Shown: positions 48,600 to 59,361 of the stretch, in pieces
Layout of the letters: each line of letters opens with the position of its first letter
Numbering within the stretch: the first letter of the stretch is position 1
Assembly (NCBI GenBank): GCA_003255065.1
Contig: QAOA01006911.1
Coordinates: 181,295-245,294 of the forward strand
Direction: 5' to 3'
Source: Cercis canadensis
Lineage: Eukaryota > Streptophyta > Magnoliopsida > Fabales > Fabaceae
DNA: 64,000 nt
Made by a program: the position numbers and the translations under genes
Notes under the pieces: model-generated
The model's database searches: none
Told to the model about the DNA's origin: nothing
The model's input: only the letters and a program-made list of their open reading frames with translations

Positions 48600-50250
48600 C
48601 TAACGTAGAGGTAGAACATATGAACTGAAGATAAAGCATCATGTGTAGTGAGCATAGAAGTGTTGGGAGTATACTCAGCCATAGAATGATCCCATGATGT
48701 CTCCTTTTCCCTGTTGAATCTCAGAGGCCCACAATTTGAAATGAACAATTCTTGTAGATGCATGCTCCATTCTTGTCAAAGATAAGAATGAGATGTTTAG
48801 CGACATTGATTTTTTTTTCTCTCCTTCTTGGTTGGCGTTTACGTGACACTGAAAAGAAATGCCAAATCGATCTTACTTGTCTCATGCATCTTTGCAATAG
48901 CAATACCAATCTCATGTTCCCATGGTACTCTGCTAAACACTTGCAAAGACAAGAGACTTGTTGGTATTTTTATAAAATATAAACGTATTTAATTGGGTTT
49001 TAAATGGCTTTGATTATTGATTGATGGCATTCTGTTATATCCCTTTATTTTGGCTGAAGTTTGAAACTTTTTATTGCTATTATAATATTATAATATGTTT
49101 TAAAGGTAATTGATTCAGCCTTAAAGGTCATACGATTATGACTTATATTTTGCTGTATTAAAGGCTAATTGATTAAGCTATTTAAAGAAATAATATTAGC
49201 CATTATGTGACTGATTGGTCTCACCTTTTTTATAGCCAACATTCAGCTTTGATCAAGGAACTATATTCCTTGACTTGTGCCCAACAGCTAGAAGCCAGTG
49301 GGTTTCTACCTCTTTCATATATTTGTGTATCTAGACACAATATAATGGGTGTAATCCTATTGTATTGTGTGTGTGTTCATGTTTAAGTGTTGTCTTATAT
49401 ATGAGTAAATACTTAGGTAAATAAGGGTATTTGAGAGCGTTATTTCATCTTATTTGTGCAGAATATTAAAAGATAAACGATGTGATCACTAGACTCATAT
49501 ATTATGACGACTGCACCTAGTAAAGATANAAATAAGGGTATTTGAGAGAGTTATTTCATCTTATTTGTGCAGAATATTAAAAGATAAACGATGTGATCAC
49601 TAGACTCATATATTATGACGACTGCACCTAGTAAAAATACTAAGAATTACCTAAAAGAAATGTGAATTGTCTTAAAGAAAACGAGATACATGTGCCTCAT
49701 TTTTGTGTCACATCTCTAATTTTTCTAACATATTATTATTATTTATAGTTTATTTTTATTTTTATAGGCTCGGGAACAACAAGACTTGATATTAGGCTCC
49801 TTGGGCAGGTAAGCTTTAAAATGTAGTTTAGCAACAAGCACCTCAAATTTTTCAAATGCTACCCAAAGGACCATGTCTCTAATCACATCATGCATCTTAA
49901 TCCTATTTTCTCTTTCACGATCCTCCAATAAGCCAGCAAACTTCAAACTTGTGATGACGTGCTTCATACACATCATCATCAAATTCAGCTAAATACCCTT
50001 CTCCAATCCAAAGTTGAATGAGTTCATCTTTTCTAATATTATAATCCTCAGGGTACATACAAGAGCACAAGAAACAAGACAAAATATCATAGCTGAATTC
50101 AAGCAAATAATAGACATGATCAACCATACCTGAGAATCTTGATGGGTAACTGTTTAAAATCTTGAGAGTCTTCTTGTTAGCCATCGATCTTGCAACTGTA
50201 CAAAGAGCAAGTGGAAGTCCTTTACACTCTGCACCAACTATTTTGGGAAC
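48600..50250 (-). pseudogene. CC-NBS-LRR resistance gene relic
   Basis: On the minus strand, 50250-49930 encodes the end of an NB-ARC domain: KIVGAECKGLPLALCTVAR (GLPLAL motif), LEFSYDIL, then YPEDYNIRKDELIQLWIGEG. The reading frame then shifts near 49960, and 49970-49840 continues as KFAGLLEDRERENRIKMHDV with the MHD motif and IRDMVLWVA. A separate segment near 48765-48690 encodes MHLQELFISNCGPLRFN, which looks like a leucine-rich-repeat strand of the same family. The P-loop and the whole N-terminus are missing. The sequence between the two segments is non-coding and includes a duplicated contig join. This is a dead RPS2/RPS5-like gene fragment. Confidence 0.85.
49419..49639. repeat. 110-bp direct repeat around an n
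   Basis: 49419-49528 and 49530-49639 are nearly identical (two mismatches seen: GAGCG/GAGAG and AAAGATA/AAAAATA), separated only by the n at 49529. This is best explained as two overlapping contig ends placed side by side, not a biological tandem repeat. Confidence 0.85.
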
Positions 50251-50391
50251 ACATGTGATATATCCGGATGAGAAGCAAGAGCGAGTGAACAAAGAAAGAA
50301 ACAGAATAGTTAACAAGTTTACTAGTTTAGAGACAAAGGTTATTGTGAAGAACACAGTTCTTCTGGCAGGGAACAGAACAGAACAGAACAC

Positions 50392-51423
50392 AGTTATTTT
50401 GATGTATATAATTTTGCTGATTTAGTCTAATAATGGTTTTTTCTGGGAACTTTCAGTGATCATGGTAAGAGTTGCCACCGTACAAGAGTAACCATTAAAA
50501 AACGAAGAAACCTTGGTTACCCAGAAACGAACCAGGTAAGGGACAAAACCCAACAGCACTACCTCGAACAACCGAGATTGTCAAACACAAAATAAAACAA
50601 AAAATGGTTCTTTGTCTTCTGCAGAATATATGAAATCGTCTCATCCTATTTGTTGAAACATTTTTGTCATTATGCACCTTCCATATATTGACAAAGGCTG
50701 CATAGAAGAAATTTATGTATAAAACTAAAATTACCTGTAATCAATCAATATAAAAATTATGTATCAAATACTCTTATATAATTATTTTAAAAATAACGTA
50801 TATTTCAAGAAATAACTAATTCAATTGGATTTAACAATTGATGTTTTAAAAACATAATTAAGATGTTTTGAAAACATAATTTTAAGTTATTTTAAACAAC
50901 TTGTATTTAGTGGCCTAGTGGGAAAATCAAAATATTATAATTGAAGGACAATCCACTAATTAAGCGGCGTGAAATTTTAAGAGAGGATAAATTATTCTTA
51001 TTGTATAAACTCAAGTGGACAAAAAAATAAAAATTAAAGGGCTCAAATTATATATTGCAATGTAAACCCCCTTAATACACACCCTCACAACTTTTCTTCT
51101 TTCTTCAAATTCTACCAAAAACCTTATTATATTAGCAATAAATATCATAATCGATTATCTGCTATAACGTTGAGATCCTAAATTTAATGTTTAATTTCTA
51201 TCAGTCTAATAGTCTTAATTAAAAATTAAATTATTTTTTGTCCGATGGCAATTTGCTAGATATGAGCTATCGTCATTCATTAATCATTAAGCAACCACTT
51301 AAGCCCATGCAAAGCAGACAACACATTCTTTAAAGTTTAAACACAAAATCAACAATTAAAAATTGGTGAGCCTATTTCATGTCACACATGCCAATTTGTA
51401 TGGTGCATTCAAAATGCGCAGTG
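50392..51423. other. Intergenic region, NBS-LRR relic to MESD gene
   Basis: AT-rich, with a short GAACA microsatellite near 50371-50389 at its left edge. No gene was recognised. Confidence 0.6.
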
Positions 51424-51430
51424 TATAAAT
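51424..51430 (+). promoter_or_regulatory. Probable TATA box of the MESD-like gene
   Basis: TATAAAT lies 49 bases before the ATG at 51473, followed by a C-rich stretch (CTGCCCCACACTTCAC) suitable for the transcription start. This implies a very short leader. Confidence 0.5.
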
Positions 51431-51472
51431 TCAAAAGCTTCACGCTGCCCCACACTTCACTTCGATTCCTTC

Positions 51473-53123
51473 ATGAAAGACACGCGTAGCTTACTTCCCT
51501 CTCTTTTCCTCTCTCTTCTCCTTCTCTTTCTCTCTCTCCTCTTTTCCCAAGATGGCGAATTTGTCCGATTCGCTGAGGGCGGAAAGCGGAGAATCCATAT
51601 CACCGACGATTTGGACGACGTGATCGACGATGAAGAGGATGAGGACTGGAAGCAATGGGGCAAGAAATCGACACCCTCTCCGGATTTTGATCCGCCACCG
51701 TCCGATTTGTCCAAGATGGACGTGTCGCAGATCCAAGCTGAGATGATGAAAAGGCAAACTGGGCCAGTAATCGGATTCGTTAAGCTCCGATTAGGGGCTC
51801 GCCGAACTCCGGTGAGAGAATTCGCTTGTACCCATTTGTTCTTAGTTGGATTGAAACTCGAATATGAATCGAGTTTGCGACTTTCCTCATTTTGCTTGCA
51901 GGGTTTCGAATTTGCACTAGGATGTGGTTTACTTCATGTAATTCTGTGTTTTGGAATCTTGAAGTGAATATAGTGAGAGTAGTAGCATATTGAATGTGTA
52001 GAAACCAAATTCACTACTGTTGCTTGAGCTTTGTGTCTGTTTTAGGTAATTGGAAAACTGAGTTCTGGGATATGAATATGGATCTGTCATTATGCTATTT
52101 TCTTTGGATGGTGGTGTTATAAAGAGGGTTTTTTAGTGATTCAATTTTGGTTTTAAGTTGGAACATGTTAGATTTCTAATATGATGATGTTAAGTTGTCA
52201 ACTGGGTTGTTTGCTTACTACTTAATATGGGAAGCTTGAACGTGTAAGTTCTGGTAATTTCTTTATTTTTGTGAGAGAGAAAGAGAGAGAGAGAGGGGAT
52301 TTTGGTATGAACTTTTGAGTGGATGATAAGTCCCATAACCATTTTCTATGGTTGGTTTCAGGATATGGTAGCTGAAATTGCTATGAAATGGACACAAGTT
52401 CTGAGAACTGCAGCTCTTGGGGTAAGGTTCATGGGGGTTGATACAAGTACAGTCATGTTTAACATGGAAAAAGGCAGAGACATAGAGGAGGTATGTCTTT
52501 TTCTTCTTTTTCTTTTCCTTTTCCCTTTTTAAATATAAGGAACAACAAATGAAGAGGAGGAGGTCAACATTTCACAAACTGCTATTATTTTCTTACCCCT
52601 TTTGTTCCTCGCCGAAAGTTAAATAGGTGCATGTGCATTTTTGCCTGTCCTGTCAGAAATCAAATTGTTGAATTTAGCTTTCCTCTCCCCAGAGGAAGTT
52701 GCAACCCACAAACGGCTGTGATTTTCTTCACCCTTTCTGTTCCTCGCCAAAAATTAAAGAGGCATATTCTTGTCTGCCTTGTTAGAAGTCAAAATGTTCA
52801 ATTTACCTTCCTTTCTCCTATTTGATAAAGTACCCTGAACTAGCTTATCAGTTTAGAGGAAAACTAGTTACTGAACAAATTTTCTGCATCTGAGATGATG
52901 CTTTGCCATCCATAATAATCCTCATTTCGTATTATGTTATCAGCTGAAGGAGTTTGTCTTGAACCAACAAGAGGCGTACGAGGTTAAGATCGGGGATCAA
53001 GTTTTTCGAAGACCTGGAGATCCTCCTTTAGAGGAAGTTGTTGAGAAGCTTCAGAGTGAGAAAAACAAAGCAAATAATGGTGCTTCTGAGGAAAATGACA
53101 GACATATGAAAGAAGAGTTGTAG
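51473..53123 (+). CDS. MESD-like ER chaperone with KEEL tail
   Basis: Probable secretory-pathway chaperone related to animal MESD, which folds LDL-receptor-family beta-propellers; the plant clients are not known to me. Three exons: 51473-51811, 52362-52490 and 52944-53123, with GT-AG introns, giving 215 residues. Residues 1-25 form a strong signal peptide (LLPSLFLSLLLLFLSLLF). An acidic DDLDDVIDDEEDEDWKQWG segment follows, then the MESD-type fold (PVIGFVKLRLGARRTP ... AALGVRFMGVDTSTVMFN ... VKIGDQVFRRPGDPPLEE). The last four residues, KEEL, resemble KDEL/HDEL retention signals, and animal MESD ends in REDL. The match to a locus I recall as AT2G46000 and the gene neighbourhood support the call. 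The family is fairly secure; the function is inferred. Confidence 0.86.
52559..52817. repeat. Two-copy tandem duplication in MESD intron 2
   Basis: Two copies of about 135 bp, beginning GGAGGTCAACATTTCAC and GGAAGTTGCAACCCAC. Both contain GTTCCTCGCC (52604 and 52739), then TTGCCTGTC-like / TGTCTGCC-like and AGAA-TCAAA-TGTT blocks in the same order. They have diverged by many substitutions. Confidence 0.85.
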
Positions 53124-53685
53124 TTGAATTATACATCTATAATTTTTTGAGAATTTGATATTAAAGATAGTGTTCATTTTTCAGAAGGTTCACTGCCTTT
53201 TTGGTTAACTCCGCAGTCTCTGTATTACTACCCCTTTCTTCCACCTTTTCTTTGGGTAAAAAGAAATGCTTTTAATTACGAATAATCACCTAAGTAGTAT
53301 TTGGTAAAAATTTTGAAACTCTTTTCAATGCGAAAGTGTTAAATGCTAATATTCGTTTTGCTTGGGCAAGAAAGGGAGGGCTCAAGGTTTCTTTCTGCTA
53401 ACGTTTTTAAAGCAGTAAATCTGATTGCTGAGTAAACAACCTCACCTATGACTATGAAGATCTATTTTATTAATGTTTGGCACTGCCAAGAATTTCAATA
53501 ATCCCCACTTCACTTAGCAGGGACGCAAATAACTCTACAGTTCAACAAGAAAGCAAAAAGAGTTTCTGAATTTTATGATTGCTGTAACTGCAGTAGACAG
53601 CTTAAAGTCACTAGAAAGTCATCGTATATAAATGAGATGGAAGTAATCTTGAATTCTACGATAGATAATCTAATGAAGCAGATTT

Positions 53686-56600
53686 TTATTTCAACTTCTT
53701 ACTAAAGTCAGAGAGCTGAAGAAGGTGAATTCTGGAAATAGCTTCTGCTTCATCTCTCTCTTTCCGAGTGTTGTACCCCCAATCCCCTGATTCAAACAAC
53801 CAAGCTTATCAAATATCAAGTACCACTACTCAAAAGGACCACAGTAATGCACAAGAAGAAAACTAAGGGAGACAAATGGAGGAGGGTGCACAAGCTATTT
53901 AGCGTCAGAAAGTTACCTAGATACAAATTCCATTGATCTAATTCAGGCTCTTTGATGACGTTTTTCAAGGTTGCAAGCCGATCTTCCACAAAGCTGATCA
54001 AAGTTAACTACCATTAGTTTCATTTCTAAACCATCTTAACAAGCAACAACAGAGTGTTATTCATAAAGATACAAATAAAAGCCCATATCGATTACAGGCT
54101 TTACAGCTAATAGCAAAATGTCTTACTGTAGTGTCAGCCCTTGGTGCTCCGGTTTCTTTTGAAGCTGCTTCAGCACTTCTACCTTAGGACTGTAGACCAA
54201 ATTCAAGATAGTTCAGGGAAAAACAGTTCTATATCATTTAAGTAAAGCAAGATCGAGAATGGAAAAACAGGGTAATTAAATGCAATACAAAATCTCCCAG
54301 TGATATCAAACACTAACCCGGTTCCAAGCCCATATATTCTTTCAGGTGGTATAGTTACTCCAGCAAGCTCTCGAAGCAAAGCATCAGCAAAGCGGCTCTA
54401 AAATCAGATCAGGAAGAAAAGAGTGGGGTGTGAACACGGGAAATGAGCATGATGGTAAAAATGGCAAAACTTTCATTTTTTATATCAACAGCTGAGAAAT
54501 GGCTCGTTATTTCCTCCTCCCTTCCTCTCTTTATTTTCCATAATATTGAATTAACTAACTTTCAATAAAATTATTGTCCCTTAAATGGGCAATGAAAGAA
54601 AGTCACACCTGTTTCGTGGTGACAATGTACACTCTTGAGCTCGCAAATCTTAATGCATCAGAAACACCTGGATAAAGTCTAGCGGCAAAACATCCACCAA
54701 TCAGTGAAGGTAATCTTATACACCAGGCATGAAAAGTATAAAAGTATAATACACCATGAAGCACATATATTTTGTCAACAGACTGCAGCAAAGGCTGCAA
54801 GATGCTTTATGTAAGAACAGATATATCTAATTTAAAGCATAAGCAAAAAATATCACCCAACACAAACTGCTTCCTTCTAGAATCTCTCCTGAATGGAACT
54901 ACCTTGAACAAAAGGAAACTTTTGTTCTACCTCAATGCTAATTGAATAACATGCATGTCCATCTCCCCCTCCCCTGGACTTCTCTCTCTTTGGCAGTTAA
55001 GTTTGGGGAAGTACACATGTTCAACATACACTTGGAGCAATATTTTAAAAATGAATACTAATGCTAAAAGCTATCTCTGATATTGCTATAATTTTTCCAT
55101 CATGCGCTTGGTATAAATGCCAAAAAGTTGTGAGCCCATATCAGGAGGTTAGATTAGACTACCTGTTTGCACCAATCCAAGTAGAAAAATCGTTCTCTAT
55201 CCATTCATCTCTGACCTTTCCAAAAAGATCTATCAAAGCATCCCTATTCTCCCCCCATTCTTCAATAATAACGGGCTTCAACTTGGACCAATTCTCCAAT
55301 ATACCCTCAACTGCCAGCCCCTCTGCAACCTTGCAGAAGAACTATGACATCAGTCATCACGTCCAGAGTTCATACAAGTTATTTGAGAGCAAAAGCAAAT
55401 TCAATGCCACTGCGATCACATAAACAACGAAGTCCCTAATAATGGCATGATTTCCCATATCTGACACATAATAAAAATCAGAGCCTTGTGCATGCTACTC
55501 ACCGAAGACTTCCTGATGGAAGGTACTCTGGTCTCAAGCAACAACCTCACAAGTAAAACGTTTTCATATCCAGTTTCCACCACAGGTCGCACCTGACATG
55601 GAAAACCATATTAGTTAATCCTTGCCATCTCATAAGGGTGAAAGAAAAGGCCAAGTATTTTATATAACAACTGTCTTTAAAATTGGAAGGACTTTTTAAC
55701 AATCGTGGAAACATATTATGACATCAATGGGGCATGAAGGTCAGTGTGTTAGCAAGTGAAGCAAGGTTGAAAGACCCAGAACGGTGTGTTTGATGCAAGG
55801 TTTCCAAAGTTTTTTCCCACGGAAAGAGGGGTGAGAAAGATATATGTCATACAAAAATGAAGGTATGCCATTGGAGCATATCCAATACTTATCCTCATCA
55901 CAGTAATCAATGCAAGGAGTCCTACAATTAAAAGTCATGAGATGCAAAAAAAAACTCTTTAGCCAGCATCATGAATCTAACATCATGAAAGAAAGAAGAA
56001 TATCGAGAGATCCGGTAATATAGTCACAAAGAAAGATTGAATTTAAAACCTAACTACAAAGACTGTACAAGTAATAAAAGCAGCATTAGCAATAACAGTA
56101 GTAAAGAAAGGAGAGACGGCTTTAAAATGTATTCAGCAAAAAAAATCTTCATTTCATTCTTTATTACAGTATAAGGAAGTCCAAGCCTACATTACATCTA
56201 CACTCAGTCCTTAATGACCTGCTAGTTTGGATTTCCCTTTTCTATGTTTAAAGGTTGCAAATTACCGTTTCTATGTTTGATATGACCATCAGTAAGTAAA
56301 CGGTTAACACTTCATTCAAATAGAAGGAACCCACAAGAATTCTAGCAAATGCCTCCCAAATTACATTAAGCACTAATCAGCCCACCTCAAGATTAATAGT
56401 TTCAGCTATGTAAATCCAAGCTTGTTTTCCTCCTATGTCTCCACTTCCACTAGTTGAAGATGCTTTTCAATAAAATTACTGAATTACCAGCATAGCTACA
56501 CCAAAATATAGTAACATAAATCCATAACATCTCAAATTAAATCAAAGCAGCAAAGAATCGTTACCGTATGCATCAGGTCCACAATCCACTCTTCTGTGGT

Positions 56601-56917
56601 TGAATCCACGCCGTCAAATAAACCAGGCCATCTCACTTTGGCAGCCTACATAGTAATCACTAATCAGCGGCGTAATCAACAGTCCCGTGACTATTATTAC
56701 TCAGAAAAAATAAGGTAGAACAGAAAAATTTTAAAACCAAAATATTGCTTTGACTGGAAATGGTCAAAAGTTTTCTTTTCTTTTCTGATGTTTTCTTCAA
56801 CTTTCTCGGCAACCAAACGGTGGAGAGGAGGGCACGAACCTTGAGAGCAGAGAGAGAGCTTTCCCCGCAGCTATCACAGAGAATTCCATCGAAGTCCAAC
56901 GCGTACAAATCCCCCAT
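53686..56917 (-). CDS. HAD-superfamily hydrolase
   Basis: Probable haloacid-dehalogenase-type phosphatase of unknown substrate. Nine exons (minus): 56917-56840, 56645-56565, 55592-55503, 55329-55163, 54678-54609, 54397-54318, 54189-54127, 53993-53917, 53786-53686. They join in frame to 268 residues. All HAD motifs are present: motif I DFDGILCDS (8-16, nucleophile and acid Asp8/Asp10), motif II IVTTK (157-161), the motif III lysine in GPKVE (Lys191), and motif IV VEDR (212-215). The insert between motif I and II is long and helical, as in phosphoglycolate-phosphatase-like C1-cap enzymes. No targeting peptide is seen, since motif I starts at residue 8. It matches a plant family I recall as AT2G45990. 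It lies tail to tail with the MESD gene, with about 560 bases between their stop codons. Confidence 0.9.
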
Positions 56918-57957
56918 TTTTCAATCCGTTTCTGCTTCGCAAATTTTTTCAAAGATAAACTAAAGGGTTACCCGCCACCCAAACAGCCTATTCGATCTTT
57001 GTGGACGTTCTCAAATGAACTCAAAACACGTGTCTGTGAAGCTGATACTTTTTTCTTTTTCAAGTATATATTTACTTTACCCATAGATTAAAAGTTCCTA
57101 AAAGTTTAATTATTTATCACGAAGTGGTTTTTAACCAAAAAAAATTTTGTGGGGTCTATTTTAACCAATTATTTTAGACAAGTATTTTTAACGAATAATT
57201 AGATCTTTTAACTGAAAATATATATATATGGGTTTATCAACCCTCCTCTTAAGAGCTAGTTTTTGAGGTGGAGTTAAGTCAGATTTGTATCATTTCTCAC
57301 ATATTAAGGAGGTGACGTGATAGTACCACATTCATTGATGTAAAAAATAATTAATCTTGATTGTTAAAAATAAATGGTCAAGATTAAATATTTCTACATC
57401 AACGATTATAATATTGACATGTCAAAGAGTTATCACATATTTTTTTAGCATGATAGAATTTCTATATATATATATTGCTCTTAAATTAATATTTGTTAAT
57501 AAAATCTCATAGAAATGACTTTATAATACAAAAAGAAAACATATATATAAAAGGTCTACACACATTTCCATATAAAAAAAAAAAAGTCTAAACACAAAAA
57601 ACTAATTAATTTTAAGAATCTACTCACAAGTATACATTTAAAAAAATTATCTATGACTTAGATAAAACTTTTGCATCTTCTATGGCTATGGCCATTTATT
57701 TGTTTACGTTTTTGGTCTGTGACTTAGCCCAAATTGTTTAGAGGAATTCAACATGACCAATTAACTAGTTATGCTGCAAATTAAAAATCTTTCGTTATGA
57801 CTAGCAAGCTTAATCTATAGTCAAATTACCCTTAGACACTGCAGAATGATATTTTCTGTATGCACAAAATTCAACTTTTCACCACTCAAAACTCAAAAGG
57901 ATGAGGTGTCCAACCCACTTCAGCTTACCTACTGTGCTATATAGACAAAGTGTACTA

Positions 57958-57977
57958 AGTGTACTATATAGTACACT
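57958..57977. repeat. Perfect 20-bp palindrome
   Basis: AGTGTACTATATAGTACACT reads the same on both strands. An additional partial copy (AAGTGTACTA) lies immediately to its left. It is about 1 kb upstream of the HAD gene start. The function is unknown. Confidence 0.9.
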
Positions 57978-58565
57978 ATGACTATGTTCAGATATTTTGC
58001 ATATCGGTGACTATGAAACGATTATAATGGAAATATTATTACAGCTTGAGCTAGATATATGGAAAAACTGGAGATTTAACAATAGTATCTGCTTATAAGG
58101 AGTGTTGCTATTTAACACAAAACTCTCAACACAACATGGCATACATCATTGCTCTGAATTTTGGCCATTTAAGATGTATATTAGTTCTCAAATCTAATGT
58201 TCTATAGTGTATTCTTGTGTGAGTAGCATTATTCATTATATTATTCAAAAATAAATATTCTCTTTTGCCTTGAGATTTATAACTGAATGAAGAATCTCTT
58301 AATATTAGATATGGCCTATTAGAGTTATGGATCTTATAATGAATGCCATGGTTCATGAAGATCTTCTAGCACTCAAAAATTAGTTGAATAACATTTTCTA
58401 TCTGCCAAAAAAATGTTTTGGAGATAATCATTTGATTGGGTCTCTATTTGTATCTTATGGGATTTTAAGCATATCATTGACGTCCTGACCGCTAATATCA
58501 GAGTAATATATTCTTACTATTATTTTGGTTACTAAAAAAATAATGAATGTCATGAACTAGCAGTA

Positions 58566-58616
58566 GGGATGGCAATTTGTCCCAGACCCGATGGGGCCCC
58601 GGTTTTTTTACCCGTT
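58566..58616. mobile_element. Truncated hAT terminus
   Basis: TAGGGATGGCAATTTGTCCC followed by a GACCCGATGGGGCCCC block is typical of plant hAT ends. The sequence is cut by the n at 58617 and no second terminus was found. Confidence 0.45.
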
Positions 58617-59049
58617 NATAATAACCTTTTGAAATGAGATGAGACCCACCTCCAACATATATCATTATCCTTTCCTATTAAGATTCCCAACATACTTTTA
58701 AGTAACAAACATGAAGCATAATTTTTCAAATTTATCCTTATAATAGAAAATGCAATGGATAATTGACCATGAACAATAATTTAATCGATCATGTATCCAT
58801 CTTAAAGGTTGTACAAATTTCCAGATGACAAGTTTAAACTTGACAATTTTAAAGTTTTGAGATTTATTTTTTAATATTCTATTTGTTCTATATTTTGCAA
58901 CTTAGAATTTATGTTGCCAATGGCATATGGTAAATGAAAAAAATCAATAGATAATTCCGTCAAAATAATTTTATACCCCCACTTAAAAAAGGAAAAAAGG
59001 CTCCTCAACCCTCAGTAATTGTTTATATATGTATCTAATAATTAATTAT

Positions 59050-59361
59050 CAATATCGTCTCCAAAGAATCTCCTAATGACAGTTGGTAATTGTTAATACC
59101 CAAAATATTCACTACCCATTGCTACAGTAAGAAGACAAAAGTACCCTTGCTAAGTTATGCAATCTTTTACTTAATCTCTTCATAGCACACACTCAGTGGG
59201 ACACGCTCTCAGCCCTCTTCTTTCTCTAGGGCCTTCCTCTCATCCTTTTGGCCGATCTCCCTAACTTGAGCGTCGGAGGTGGCGCCGGAGCTCCGGCTCC
59301 GGCCTTCCCTGACNTTATCAATATCGTCTCCAAAGAATCTCCTAATGACAGTTGGTAATGT
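59050..59361. mobile_element. Partial LTR insertion joined to its empty site
   Basis: The sequence ATCAATATCGTCTCCAAAGA... ending GACAGTTGGTAAT occurs at about 59049-59090 and again at about 59318-59360. The first copy is followed by TGTTAATACCCAAAATATTC, a TG-initiated LTR-like start, and about 220 bp containing a GC-rich block with CTTGAGCGTCGGAGG, a phrase common in plant LTR retrotransposons. That stretch stops at the n (59314). The second copy continues directly into GTATGATGG without an insertion. This looks like an LTR insertion contig placed next to an uninterrupted allele. Confidence 0.65.

Noticed and set aside
51491..51757. Minus-strand frame opposite MESD exon 1
   Set aside because: Lys/Arg-rich shadow of the signal peptide and acidic region.
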